This document shows positions 13,346 to 26,619 of a stretch of 64,000 nt of DNA, in pieces (positions within the stretch are counted from its first letter, which is position 1; every line of letters starts with the position of its first letter). The translations under genes and the position numbers were made by a program. The DNA is from Quillaja saponaria (lineage: Eukaryota > Streptophyta > Magnoliopsida > Fabales > Quillajaceae): assembly GCA_029379385.1 (NCBI GenBank), contig CM055607.1, forward strand, positions 35,957,235 through 36,021,234. Reading direction: 5' to 3'. The notes below the pieces were generated by a model. That model saw only the letters and a list, made by a program, of their open reading frames with translations, was not told the DNA's origin and did not search any database.

Positions 13346-15699
13346 GAAAAGAAAAAAGAGAGAGAGTTTGTGTGTACCGAGAGTGAAAATTTATGTATTT
13401 TTGCTTCGATTTTATTGTGGCAAGTGCTTTGACTCGGTTTGTGCATTTTTATTAGGGCAAGATAGACTTTTCAATTAATAATAAAGAAGATGAACTATAG
13501 ACGGAAAATTGTAGCTGTACTTGTACGAGTACATATTACACTGTACTCGCCGATATGACCGTCCGTCTTGGAGTTGAAGTAGCAAGCGAACGACTACCTT
13601 TACGAGTTTCTGAATCTCAAAACAAAATGGTTTTAATTTAAAATATAATTGTAATTTCATAAGCTTGTAATTAATTTTTTTTTTTCCCAAAATCAAAGTA
13701 ATTGTTAATTTTCTACCTTTTAGAATTTTATTTTTTTTATCTTTATTTTTATACTACAATACAATATGTATCTATTTCTTCACTTTTTACATGCTTTTAT
13801 ATTAGTTGAAGTTATATAATTTATGTATGGCATATTAATATTAAATAATTATTAGCACCAAAAAAAAATTATTATAAAGATAATTATTTGATATGTACGT
13901 AAGTTAATAAGACACACTTAATTATTTGTAAAAAAATTAATTTTTATGGCAAAAAATAATAAATATATGATTTTAAAATTAATATTGATTGAAAACAAAC
14001 TCAGTAAAAAATTAAACTTCTAATGGCTCATTTTTATTTCTTACAAGATTAAGTATTAATTAACATCCATATTAAATTGGATCACTAAAACCATTATTCG
14101 CATTTCACATAAACAACTCTGTGGAGAGACAGCAACATATGAATCATTAAGGGGGACAAAATAGTTGATACTAAATAATGCAATATATACTCCTCAATAC
14201 AAACGATATAGGCTTCCCAAGCATCATAATTTCGTTCACTTCATTGTTCCATAAAAATATATTGTTTAAAAAAATCATAGAAGAATTAATTTTTTCCTAT
14301 TAACCTAAAAGATATATTCAAATTTTCTATTAGTTAAATTGACTAATAATATTGTCTCATTTATAAGTTATTTGTATCTTTAATAGATTATTTATAATGT
14401 TGGTGGTTTGAATTGTAATTTTGTTCAATTATATTAGAATATATTGTTTAATTAATTGAGAATCTTTCTTCAATCATTATGATGTTGTTTTATAATTATA
14501 AGTATTAAATCATGAATGAATTTTTACCTTTTTTTTTTTTTTTTTTAACTGTAATCCTTTTATCCAAAATATTAATCAAATCTTCCAAATACTTTTATCC
14601 TCACTCATTCTAACATTCATGTGTTCCCATCCCCAACTAACACCCCACCATGCATGTGAGTTGACTTCAATGTTGAATACATGCCCCAATGTTTGTGTTT
14701 GCTATTTCTACATTATTTTTAAAACAAAAGAGTCCTGAAATTTGTTGATTTGTTTTGCCAAAAAAAAAAAAAAAATTTAGAAATTTCAAAACAGTAGTAT
14801 ACTAATACTAGCATGCATGAACTTTTTATTTGCAAAATAGCTTATATGAATCACAACATCAAAGTAGCTTCCAAATCATTATTTCTTTCTTTCTTTTATT
14901 CAGCAAGTTTAATAACATAGAAATAATGATAATAATAACAATAAATATGTTTAAATTTCAGCATTTATCAGCAAATAAAAGTTTATATAAAAAAGACAAA
15001 ATATTTTTGCTTTCAGTTTTAATACACAAGTTAAATTAAAGTAATTAAAAATTTGTCGAGGTTGCCATTCTATTTTTAGTAGAAATAATTGATTCATTTA
15101 TTTATTTTAATAAATAAATATTACGAATATTTTTTAAGTAATAATTCATATTAAAAATAATTGAATATCATACGAAAGAAAATAGAATTTATAATTATTA
15201 ATAATAATTTTACAATAAATTTTGTATTAAATCATAATTTATATATTTGATCAAAAAATTATAATTTTCTAGGCCTGCCGCTGAATGCAAGAGTTGTTAG
15301 TGAAAGTTTTTCACATTATGTAGAGAAAACACGTTTGATGTTATCATTCCATCAAAAAAACACATCTCTCATACTAATTTCATATATTCAATGTATCAAA
15401 TATATTGAGCACGAGAGAGTGGAAACGACACCCATAGTAGTAGGCCCCGGCCTTCCGCATCGTATCATTTTCCATCTAATACACAGCGTGACATACGCCA
15501 CTCATTCTTCTTGGAACGACGACATTCTCTATGATATTCATTTTCTATAGTTATATCACTAATACGACGTCGTTGATATAGCCGACAGATCAGCAACTGA
15601 GTTTGAGAATGGAGACAGCGCATCGATCATCATCGTCCTCATTGTTTTTGGGCCTGTCTGTCAGTCTGTCTGCTCGACTCACCCACGGAGACGTCGCAG
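13346..15699. other. AT-rich spacer between divergent genes
   Basis: No gene is supported. The DNA is strongly AT-rich, with homopolymer runs near 14530 and 14760. It separates the minus-strand WDR48-like gene from the plus-strand methyltransferase-like gene, so it should hold both promoters. I could not pick out a convincing TATA box for either. Confidence 0.4.
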
Positions 15700-17780
15700 A
15701 TGGCACTTTCATCGTCGCCAAAGGGAGTAGTCATTACAGTACCGGTACTGGTTCTATCCGTGTCAGTGACTGCCGTATTTTTGTTCTTCCTCTTGTCCTC
15801 TCTCTCTTCTTGCTCTTGCCCCAGTCCCCCTCCTCGTTCTTCTTCTTCTAAAACCCCCATTGCCGATGATGTCGCTGTCGGTGGCGCTGTATCTAGGAGT
15901 GGTGGCAGTGCCCCCTTGTCGACGAAGAAGGAAGACGTTGAGTGGGTGAAAGATCAGATCCGAGCTAATGGGCTTCAAATGCATGACAATGTGCTCCGTA
16001 AGGGTATCAACCCTCGCACTAGGGCTCAGCAACTCGAGGATATTAGACAGTAAGCACTCGTTCTCTCTGAGTATATGTAAATTCAAGTGTGTGCTGGTTC
16101 GCGAGGTATCTATGTATTTGAATATGGTTAATTGGTAGTGTGTATTTGGTTCTCTGTATTATATATTTTGCCGGACTCAAATGTTTTGGATTTCAATTTC
16201 TTCTCACCAAGGGAAATTAAACTATAAAACAAAAATTTAATTACAGCGGACAAACTAAAAACCGTACTGGTCTAGCAGCTCTGTTCTAGTCATCATTAGC
16301 TGAGGTATTCGTGGGTTTTGTCTTCAATCCTATTATTCAGATGGACAGCAAGCTTAACAGCCCTGGCTAAACTGGTTTTGCATGAAGTTGCTTGTGAAAA
16401 TGCATCAAAGAAAAATTAGTTGCTCGTGGTAGAGGGAAGAGTACGATAAATATTTGGGAATTGGTTCAAATAAATGGGAAGTCATATTGACCAATACGGG
16501 ATGATGATTGACAGATTGGGGGTTGAAAATGGTTAGTTGCATGAAGGCATAAAGGATAAGTGAGGAAGAAATGAAAAAGTGAGAGTGGACTGTAGAAAAT
16601 GAAATGCGGGACCATCATTTTATGCATAGTCATTTATTCCTTATTTAACTATACTCAATATTTGAGCTTCTCTTTTACCCTGGAATTCTGTTCGTGTGTG
16701 CTCTCACTGCTGTTCTCAAAAGTTTATATGCCTCAATGTGTTTCTATTCTTGGAGGAGGTCTCAATAACCCTTTGAGATATATCATACTCTCTCTCTGTT
16801 TGGTGGTGGTGGTTGTTGTTGTTGTTGTTGTTTTGGCTGGACGCAATTATGTTTTCTCTGGTTGCTGAGGAGTTCGGGACTATAAAATATTAAACACCAT
16901 ACAGTTCACATACTATCTATTGTGAGATCAATGTCTGCATGAAGATATGATCTTTTTTAACTTGAGCATTTCCATCTGCCCTCCCCCCTCTCCCAAATGG
17001 TAGTAGTCCACGTTGTTTTCCTGTAAATGTCTAATTAGTTCAGATGCATTCTTTTACAGCACTAATTGTATGAAACATGATTGCCTTTTAGAAAAATCTT
17101 ACTATAATTTTCTGACAAATCCAGATTCAAGGGTATATCACACTATGAAGGACCTGAATCTGAGAACCACACAGCCCTCCCTTGCCCTGGCGAGCTCCTA
17201 GTTGAAGAGCACCACAGCAACTATGGTGAGCCTTGGGCTGGTGGGCGAGATGTGTTTGAGTTTCTTGCTGAGTCCGCTCAACTCACTCAGGACTCGCGTG
17301 TGCTAGAGATTGGGTGTGGCACCCTCTGAGTTGGCTTGCATTTTATTCGGTATTTAAATCCTGAACAATTTCATTGCCTTGAAAGAGATGAGCTCTCTCT
17401 TATGGCTGTATTTAGATATGAGCTTCCTTCACAAGGCCTCTTACATAAACGCCCATTGATTGTAAAAGGGGGAAGACATGGATTTTACTAAGTTCTGATC
17501 TGGAACATTGTACAACTTGATTTATGCTAGTGCTGTATTTCTTCATATGCCTGATAAACTTGTGTGGGCTGGACTGGAGAAGTTAGCCAGTAGATTGAAA
17601 CCTTATGATGGGCGAATCTTTGTGTCCCATAACATAAAGTTCTGTTCACGTTTGGGGGGAGAGGAATGCACAAAGAGGCTTATGAGTTTGGGGCTTGAGT
17701 ATATTGGGAAGCATACACATGACAGTTTGTTATTTAATCATTATGAGATATGGTTTGAGTTTAGGCGATCCAAGGCTTAG
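15700..17780 (+). pseudogene. Broken SAM-dependent methyltransferase-like gene
   Basis: Exon 1 (15700-16049) encodes a start followed by a hydrophobic segment (about residues 8-38) and an acidic, basic-ended stretch finishing EDIRQ. The donor is at 16050 (GTAAGC) and the acceptor ends at 17124, so exon 2 reads QFKGISHYEGPE. It then reaches the SAM-binding motif VLEIGCGT. The reading is broken three times: TGA at 17327-17329 directly after the motif (LEIGCGTL*VGLHFIRYL), one extra G in the G-run at 17468-17472, and TGA at 17496-17498. Beyond these the same protein resumes (IYASAVFLHMPDKLVW, GRIFVSHNIKF, HYEIWFEF) to TAG at 17778. The intact form would be a membrane-anchored class I methyltransferase; the substrate is unknown to me. 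CGA to TGA and GGA to TGA changes would explain both stops. Assembly error could explain the G insertion but less easily both stops. Confidence 0.72.
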
Positions 17781-18829
17781 GTTGCTGTTAGACAGAAGCA
17801 CAAAAAAGGAGCGGTGGTGGGCCCAGGTGCAAAGGTTGTGTCAATGCTCAGAATGTTCACTCTTCAACATCTTTAAAACTCACATGGAAGCCAATGAGGT
17901 GAATTTTTTCCATCTCAGTGGTTCATCAATTTGTGACAGAAATTAGACCCCGGCTTTGAACTCCCTGGTAGAAAAAAATCAACAACAAAGGCAAGGAAAC
18001 TATTATTCATTTTATTGGCTATCATACAGTATAATAGTTAGTACAGAATTTTCTTTTCTATTGTTATTTTGCTGGTCACTGGGTTAACATTGATGTGATA
18101 GCGGAATTTAGGAGACCCTGTAATTCTTTTACCCAAAAATTATGTAACACAATAACTGCTTTCCATGTCTACTATTATTTTTTTAGAAATTTTGGTTATT
18201 GTATCTAAGCATTTTGCTGAATGGTCATTGCATTTCATTTCAGTGGAAGAAGTGAGAAGAAATGAGGCAGTGGGTTTCATTTTTGTACAAAAAGTGAGGA
18301 CTTCTAAATCTAATAAAGGATGCAAGAGATTATGGCACATTGGCACTGCTCCTAAACTTAGTAAACACGATCATATGATGAAGACTTGTTCAAAGCTGGA
18401 GCTTAATTGAAAATTTGAGATGATGTAGTTCAAATGGGGTGAACAAATGAGGATGTCCGTAACTAGAACTCAGCATGCGAAAAGGTTTTGTGGATGAATG
18501 ATTAAATTAAGAATTTCAAGGGTTTGATATGGTGGTTTAAGAAGATATGATTTATTTATTAACTTTATGAATTCAAATTTATGTAATCAATAAATTTAAC
18601 AAAATAATAATAATAATAATAAGAATTTTTAATGAGCACGAATCAATCAAAATGTAAATCGTTACTGTTACCATCGTGAAGTCAATGTCCAGTTTATTCT
18701 GCAGCTAGCCCTCTCAGGGGAGTGTTTAGTATGGTGCACTAACTGATGTCGTTTCAATGATGAAAAATTGATCCTGTTGTTGTTAGGCAGTTCTACTATA
18801 TTGTACTTTTACCACACTATCCATAAATT
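17781..18829. other. 3' flank without a supported gene
   Basis: The ORFs here (17695-17946 and 18165-18410 on plus, 18140-18346 on minus) overlap one another or the pseudogene and match no family I recognise. The region is probably the former 3' UTR and spacer. An (AAT)n tract lies near 18604-18622. Confidence 0.35.
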
Positions 18830-20300
18830 ATTTACTTTATTATAAACTAACTAAATGGGTAAAACGATCACATACTTAGTTGACCATTACTTTAATACGT
18901 ATCAGAGCAAGCCTCTAGCAATTTACTATCTCGAAAACATTAAGCAATAAATCTTCACAGCACCTGGCGATTTGCTTTAGAATCTTTCAAATTGGCAAAT
19001 CTTTGTCTATTTAGCATTAGAAACATAACACACTTTATCAAAAAAAAAAAAAAAAAAACATAATACTTGTAGCTCGCTCTTATCACCAAAAAAAAATATA
19101 TATAAATTTCACAAAACCCAAAAAATATACCAAATGATAAAGGATTTACTTATCAAAATATTAAATAAATCAACCGGTTGAGATTTTATCAATTTATATT
19201 GAAACTCTAGTATAAACGAATACAGTTTAATTTAAAAACTATAATAACAAATCAAGTGCCAAAAAATTTAACAATTTACTTTATTTTATAAACCAATCAA
19301 ACTGGTAAACTGATAACGTCCCTAGTTGATCATTGCTTTAATATGCATCCAAGCATGGCTCTAGCAAGTTATCATATCTAAAGATTTCAGCCATAAATCG
19401 CCAAAATGACTAACGATTTATGTAAAATCTTTCACCTAACCAGTAAATCGTCTTATGCATTGACGATTCACTATGTAAATTCCCCAAAACACCAAATGGT
19501 AAAGGATTTGAGGATTTACTCATCAAAACATCAAACATTTCAACCAGCTAAGACTTTATTGACTTACATTGAAACTCTAGCGGAAATGATTAAACTTTAA
19601 TCTAAAAACTATAAAAACAAATTTACCTTATATTATAATCAATCAAACTAGTAAATTGACAATATTATAATCAATCAAACTAGTAAACTGACAACATACC
19701 TACTTGACCATTGCTTAGCAAGGCTCTAGCAATTTACTATATCATCAAAATAATTTAAGCAGTAAATCATCAGAGTATCTGTCTATTTCTTTTAGATTCT
19801 TTTAAAACACGCAATTAGGAAAATCTAAGACTTAGTAAATTGTTTTAGATATTGGCTATACACTATGTAAATCAAATAAAACCCATAAAACACACAAAAT
19901 GCTAAAGGATTTGGACAATTTACTCATCAAAATATTAAACTTTTACACCAGATAAATCTTTGACGACGTATGTTTGAAACTATATACAATCGCATAAAAC
20001 ACTAAAATTGGTAAAGTGTGTGAGAAATTACTCATTCAAAAATCAACAATTGTCTAAGACTTTTGCAATTGGCATTGAAAATCAATCAAACACGCATAAA
20101 ACGGCTAAGTAATCGACTATTTACTTAGTATAAAATAAAATGTTAAAGAGCTTGACAGTATATTATATAAAAATAAAAGAACTCATACATTTGTCAAAGT
20201 ATTGGAGGGTTTAGTTTAAAAAGTAACTAAGCAAATAAAATGTCAAATTTGTTTACATTTTAGATTAAAATTAACGACAGTTCTGAATTGGCAAAGTGCT
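18830..20300. repeat. Degenerate long-monomer tandem repeat
   Basis: At least three diverged copies follow one another, starting near 18830, 19267 and 19621, each about 350-440 bp. Each copy shows the same order of landmarks: TAGTTGACCATTGCTTTAAT-like text, CTCTAGCAATTTACTAT, a cluster of AGTAAATC/AATAAATC words, ACTATGTAAAT, AATG(C/G)TAAAGGATTT, TACTCATCAAAATATTAAA and TTGAAACTCTAG. The third copy fades out toward 20.3 kb. A smaller 38-bp duplication (TATAATCAATCAAACTAGTAAA) sits inside the third copy at about 19632-19690. No coding potential was seen. Confidence 0.6.
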
Positions 20301-20521
20301 TAACTAAATATTAACAGGTAATCTCAATTAAATTATAATACATATGGTTCGTGAATTTTCATAAGGTACCAAGCAAGAAAAAGGTTTTTTTTTTTTTTTA
20401 AATAAAAAAAATTAACAGTTTGCCAAACAGACTACATAAATCAAGCAGATAATCAAAATTTGGACCAAAAATTAAAAATTGACCATAAATCAAGCAGATT
20501 GCATAAAAACGAAAATAATTA

Positions 20522-21060
20522 TTAAGTTAGTTGCATAAGTTGATCTGATTTATTACCTTTTTTTGCTTTATTCCAAACTCGGGACAAGACTACAACAAAA
20601 CAAGAAGATAGACACTTTACTTCACGCATGATCATTGCATTTGTATTTGCACGGCATGATTTATTTGTGCAAATTCCAAGCTTTCTTAATGACTTCCCCA
20701 AGTACGATATTCCTTCTTCTTCTGATCGGCATTCATAAAACAAGTAACCGAATGAGCTTTTGAAGCTCCTTGATGGAGTAGACGAGTAGTTGTTTTTTTG
20801 GGAAAGCAGAAGCACTGAAGGGTCTACTTCAGTTTCCTCTATCTCATCTTTTTTGTCATGAAAATTTTTTGCTTGCCATTTTAGACTCATTTTGCTGAAT
20901 TGGGTTAGGCACTGAAGGGTCTACTTCACTTTCCTGTATCTCATCGTTTTTGTTATGAAAGTTTTTGCTTGCTATTTTAGACTCATTTTGTTGAATTAGG
21001 TTCCTCCTTTTGATCGTAGTCACCATTTGAAGATCTCCTGGTCTTTTTCTTTTCTGAAGG
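20522..21060 (-). pseudogene. Unidentified reading frame with a tandem 32-residue duplication
   Basis: Read on minus from about 21060, the frame runs through a basic KRKRPGDLQMV segment into NLIQQNESKIASKNFHNK and DEIQESEVDPSVP. A second copy follows as NPIQQNESKMASK and DEIEETEVDPSV. The unit is 96 bp, but the second copy carries one extra base in its T/A run (near 20863-20869), which shifts the frame. The rest (NNYSSTPSRSFKSS, CRSEEEGISYLGKSL) continues as the open frame 20890-20522. I do not recognise the protein. The NLS-like start and acidic repeat suggest a fragment of a nuclear protein, but this is a guess. No flanking exons were identified. Confidence 0.35.
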
Positions 21061-21749
21061 GGTTTATTTCCAAGGTGGGCAGTCCTTTTTTTATCTCTCT
21101 GTTTCTTTCTTTGTCTCTTTAAAATTCAAAATTTGTTATTTTTAATCTGCATTTAAATATGATGTTTCCATTTTTATTTGTTTTTCTTTTCTTGTCCTCA
21201 AAGTACTTCTTTTGTTACTTTTATATGATTCTGAGCAAAATTTCTCTTACAATTAAGAAGTAGGAGGTCATGTTTGTTACTTTCTTCCCAATTTGAAGGG
21301 CTGTTCTGTCACTGTTGTTCAATTTACTTATGTTTTTTTTTTTAACTTGTTTTTTCCATAATTGCTTTTCTCAGCTCTAGCTTAAAATATGAAAATTTAT
21401 TACGTGCTGAACTTTCCTTTCTTCATGTTAAAGGTGTTAATGGCCCCTAACTTCATCTATTTATGTGGAAATGGGACAAAGTTAAGAGAATGTATAAATG
21501 TATGGTTGCTATATATGTGTTATCTTCTGATGATCCCAATCTTTTTTATCTGCTCCTGTATAATTTATGGTTCCTTTTGATAATCTTCACAGCTTTCTGT
21601 TCTGGGTTATCTCTCATGGATCCTGTCTTATAGTTGTTCATCATAATGGTAGTGCCTGTCATCAAATTGTTGTTTGAGAAGAACTGATTATGTTTTCTTT
21701 GGTATATAGTCAACATTATAGGAATTTCTGGTTCCAAATCAATTTCGTG

Positions 21750-24700
21750 ATGAACAAAATTGGTAAGGCTAAATGGGATGATGGATATTCCACCATTAGA
21801 GATAAGGGAGAAATCGGGTTTATCGATTTTAAAGATGATAAATCATTATCAGGTTATGATTTTAGTGAGGAGGGTCCAGTTCTTATATATGCACCTTTTC
21901 CTTTTATAAGTGGAATTCCTCAATCTATTATCGTTGGAGATACTTCTAAATGTTCAATTACAATTGAGAACACCACCAGCGAGCCAGTGGAACTTTGGGG
22001 TGTTAGAATATTCTGCTCAAACCCTGCAGACTCATTCACAGTATCCCTGATGGAACCGCCCACAAGAAGATCTGATGTGAGGCTCATGCAGGGCTTCTTG
22101 GAGGCCTTTTCACTGGAAGATAGAGTACTTCAGCCACACCAGACTTTAACCATATGGTTATCTTGCAAACCAAAGGAAATAGGATTGCACACATCTGTCG
22201 TCTACTTTGATGTAGGGGATGAGAGGATTGAACGGGTTGTTTTTCTGCTGGCTGAAGACAAGGTTTCCCAATCTCTGGCTGCAAACAAGCCATATGCAAG
22301 AACTCCTAGAAGAAAGCAATTTACTGCTGATGCGTATCTGGAATCCTCACGTCCTTCTAGGACGACAAACCGTGGGATTAAGTATATGCTTCCTGAATTT
22401 GAAATTCCGAAGGATGTTAGGGAATTACTAGAGAATAAGCAAGTTCCTATAATTCTTTCTAAAGGTTTAACAAGGGAAAACTACTCTAACTACTTCAGTA
22501 CATTACTTATCATGGAAGAACTACATTTAGAGGTAATCATGGATGCTTTATAAGGTAAGTCTTAACTAGGTAGCCCTTGTTTGTGTCTAATACCACTTTT
22601 TCTCTTCCAGAAAGAAATGAGATGTTACAATATGGAGGGCATCAGCTTGAGGAGGAAAGGGCCTCAATTACTGGCTCTTGAGGTCCTTGGGCTTGCAGAG
22701 AAAAGGCCTTCACTTGTACATGGTGATCGTGTTTTTGCGAAGGTTATCTCTGGAAGTGCATTTGAGGATACATCTTGTGAGGTTTGTACTTCACCAGGAA
22801 TAATTTTTTCCATTTTGTAAAGGGTGGCTCATCTTAATTCTTGACATATAGCAGATACAAATAACTTTTTCTGCATGATACATTAAGCTGTCTATTGTCT
22901 GATGCATGTTCAATGATTATATAAATGTCCTTACAGCGGAAAACATTGGTACTTATTTTATGAAAGGTATGAAGATAACAACACTAATGGACTGTGGATA
23001 TCAGAAGTACCATTTTTCTAATTTATGCTTATTCAGTTATTGAGCTTATGCTCATATTTTTTTTCTTCTTGTGCGAAACATAAAGAAAATGGCAAAATTG
23101 ATGTATACTTGACATATTCTTTTTTGAATTGGGTTTTCAGTTCTTTGGTTGTTTGTTCAAGATACACCCTATGAAGAAGCTTGGAAGCAATGCCCCAGGT
23201 GCTTCATGACCGTGTCTGGAAAGACAACAACACATTTGGGCAGTTAAAAATTACAGTGATTTCTTGACATATGAAACAGAAAAAATAGAAACTGTTATTT
23301 GACATACGAAGCAGCTAAATAGGAAAAATTATTTGAGCATAAATGATTGAAGAGAACAAGTTTGATTTGTTGGACTAAACAGTTCCTGTGGAAATGCTGG
23401 AAAGACAATCATAAGTACCCCTTCAATTGCAATAAACTGTATTAAGTTTAATCTATTTTATCTATATGTTCATTTAGTGAGTTTGTTTCTGATCCCAGCC
23501 TAGATTGTTATGACATGTGTCAGATTTGTCTGGAAAAGAATTTCATTCAGTCAGATTTTAGTTCTTTACGACATGTTTAAGCCTGAAGTTTCCTTAATTT
23601 TCCCTTGCTTTCCTCTGTTGTTTCAAATTACACGCACTGGCTACAACTGACAAGATAAAGAGCACTGTCATTTGTATTATTAATTTAAGGTAATTTACTA
23701 ACATCAATATAAGGGGTATTTTCAGGGCTACATTTACCGTGTTGAGGCAGATGAAGTTCTTTTGAGATTTTCCAGGGAATTTCATACCAGTCATTGGAAT
23801 GGGAAATTGTATAATATTTGGTTTTCATACAATAGGGTGAACATGCGGAGGTTGTATCACGCCATTCAAGCAGCAGAGAGTATAGAACCTGGACTTCTGT
23901 TTCCATCTCAATCAACCAACAGGAGTTTGATGGAAAGGATTTCTTTTGAGCCTTTTGCTTCTACTCTTAATGAGGAGCAGATTCACAGTGTTGATATGAT
24001 CCTTAATTGCAGAGGTGCTCCTCCTTATGTTATATACGGACCTCCAGGGACTGGTAAAACAATGACATTGGTGGAAGCAATTTTACAAATATATATCAGT
24101 AGAAAGAATGCCAGGATTCTTGTATGTGCTGCCTCAAATAGTGCAGCGGATCATGTACTGGACTAGCTCACTCGGAGTGCTGATGCTGGAATAAAGGAGA
24201 ATGAGATTTTTAGGCTAAATGCTTCTAGTCGTTCTTACGAGGACATGCAACCCGATTATATTCGCTTTTGCTACTTTGAAGAGTGCATTTTTAAGTGTCC
24301 TCCACTTAAGGCCTTAATGCATTATAGAGTTATCATTTCTACTTATACGAGCTCCTTTCTACTTCACACTGAGGGTATCAAAAGAGGCCATTTCTCCTAT
24401 ATACTCTTAGATGAGGCAGGCCAAGTTTCAGAGCCTGAAAGCATGGTTCCCATAGCAAACCTTTTCCAGAAGGAAACTGTACTTGTTCTTGCTGGAGATC
24501 CAAAGCAGCTAGGTCCTGTTGTATATTCTAGGGATGCAGAGACTTTTGGATTAGGAAAATCTTATTTGCAAAGGCTATTTGAATATAGATCTTACCATGA
24601 CGAGGACGTAGGTTTTGTGACAAAATTGGTGAGAAATTACCGATGTCACCCAACAATCCTAGATCTACCCTCCAAACTCTTCTACAAGGGGGAGTTGCTT

Positions 24701-26064
24701 GCCTGTAAAGAAACTGAGTCTTCCTCTACATATTCTCAACTGGACTTCCTTCCTAACAAAGAATTTCCTGTCATATTCATTGGAATTCAAGGCTGTGATG
24801 AGAGAGAAGGAAATAACCCATCATGGTTTAATCGCATTGAGGCAAGCAAAGTTGTTGAGCTCATAAACAAGCTCATAGCATGCACAGATATAAACGAATC
24901 AGATATTGGGGTAATTACACCTTATCGCCAGCAAGTGGTTAAGATCAAGAAAGTACTTGAAAACTGGGAACTGCTGGATGTTAAAGTTGGTAGTGTTGAA
25001 CAATTTCAGGGACAAGAAAGGGAAGTCATTATTGTATCCACTGTTAGGTCTACAGTCAAACATAATGAATTTGACAAAACTTACTGTCTGGGATTTCTTA
25101 GCAACCCAAGGAGATTCAACGTTGCCATCACCCGTGCTAGATCATTGCTTGTCATTGTTGGAAATCCACACATTGTCTGTAAGGTATTTTACCATGAACC
25201 TTTGACTCCCTATGCTGGCAAAGCAATTGGATTAAGGCTGAGTTTTAGTTGAATCTAAACAATGTACCAAATAGGTGAATCTGTGGGATAATTGAAAACT
25301 TATTTACACATATAAGTAGAACACTAGAAACTAGTCCAATTAATTAGTTATCAATTTGGCCGTCAATTTATGTCAGAAGTTTGTGTCATTTTTCAGAATT
25401 TCACAAAATAGTACTAAGGAAACCACATTTTCGTATATGCATGCCTTGAATTCTTGGTAATACTTGAGTAACATCGTAACCTTGCCGCTGCACAATCGTT
25501 TTTTTCATGACTTCTTTGTATTGTCCCCTTTCATAGTTTTCTTCTTTACAACAAAGTACAAACATCGTTAAGACTGTTCACATACTGTTCTGTAGTTTTG
25601 AAGTAGAACCAAGAGTTCAGAGAAGTAATAATGGAAAGAAAGTTTAGAAGTATGTATAAAAGTAGAAACCAAGAATTAGATTAGCTAGAGTGTGACATGC
25701 TACTACTTTTGAAACTCCATTCAGCAAAGTGATAAAATGAATCTTTGCCTAGTCTAGCAGCGCATGAGTTAACAGGCTATGAAGTGGTTAAGTGTAGTTA
25801 TGATCACATTCCTGTCTACTGCAGGACCCTTACTGGGACAAGCTTTTAAGGCTTTGTTCTGATAATAACTCCTACCAGGGCTGTCCTCTTCCTGAAAGGC
25901 AAGATTGAGAAGACGAAGAGTCCAATTCTGTTGGAATTTCAAATCGTGCTTTTGAGGACCATTTTCCTTCAGGAGTTGAGGCATCTAGTAATTCATCTCT
26001 AGCAGAAGAAACTGCTGAGAATCCCAGTATATCAGAAATGAAGATAAGTAAAGTGGTTGAATGA
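21750..26064 (+). pseudogene. SDE3: SDE3-type RNA helicase (MOV10 family) with an internal stop
   Basis: Exons are 21750-22532, 22611-22781, 23726-25183 and 25825-25908. Exon 1 carries the plant SDE3 N-terminal region (KGEIGFIDF, LQPHQTLTIWLSCKPKEIGLH, ERVVFLLAED). Exon 3 carries the superfamily-1 helicase core: motif I GPPGTGKT, motif [35 protein letters not shown] and [11 protein letters not shown]. In the plant proteins I know, this helicase helps amplify sense-transgene and viral RNA silencing. TAG at 24164-24166 interrupts between motifs I and Ia (SAADHVLD*LT), codon 465 of about 832, although the frame is otherwise intact on both sides. Exon 4 reads DPYWDKLLRLCSDNN then stops at TGA 25906-25908; the same frame stays open for 51 more acidic codons to TGA at 26064. 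A downstream ATG at 24245 could start only a core lacking the ATP-binding loop. Best reading: recent pseudogene or null allele, with sequencing error as the alternative. Confidence 0.7.
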
Positions 26065-26619
26065 TTAGAACTAGTCTGCTTTTCACGACATAGTAGTTTT
26101 TTGTGTTTTTGGTAAAGAAACTAAATTTAGTATATGCGTATTATAGATTTACAAGGCTAAACCCTCCTTGCAATGTTTTGCTCTGCATGTGGAATAATTA
26201 GACTTCATTTGTGAGTACTCCTTTGCTGGACTGAATAAGTCTAACTATAAGGGACGTGGTATTTTTTAGATGATTTGATGGATGTAATACTGTAATATGA
26301 TATGATAATTATGTGAAACTTGCCTCAAGCTTATTTACTATCTCTTTTAATCATGTCTAGTATTTTTTATTTTTTTTTGATAAATCCCTTCATTCTTTTT
26401 CATTGCACTTGTACATCAGATTATAATCAGAATCTCAAGTAGCTACCAGTTAATTCACTTAAAACAGTAGTACTTGTGAATTGTTGGTTGCTTCTGAACT
26501 TTGAGTGGGTGAATGAGAACAATAGAAAACGAAAGAGAATTGTTATCAGGGAAAAGAAATCGAAGTAGAGAATTGTTACATGGAAAGTCCAGCAAGTTAA
26601 AAATGGATTTACGTTTTAT
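26065..26619. other. Spacer between the SDE3-like gene and the U1 cluster
   Basis: No gene is supported here. It should contain the SDE3-like 3' UTR and the distal promoter of the first U1 gene. The minus-strand ORF 26455-26658 overlaps the U1 promoter and is not credible. Confidence 0.35.

Noticed and set aside
15763..16086. 107-codon minus-strand ORF over methyltransferase exon 1
   Set aside because: Antisense shadow of a coding exon whose plus frame has a start, a hydrophobic segment and a matching splice donor.
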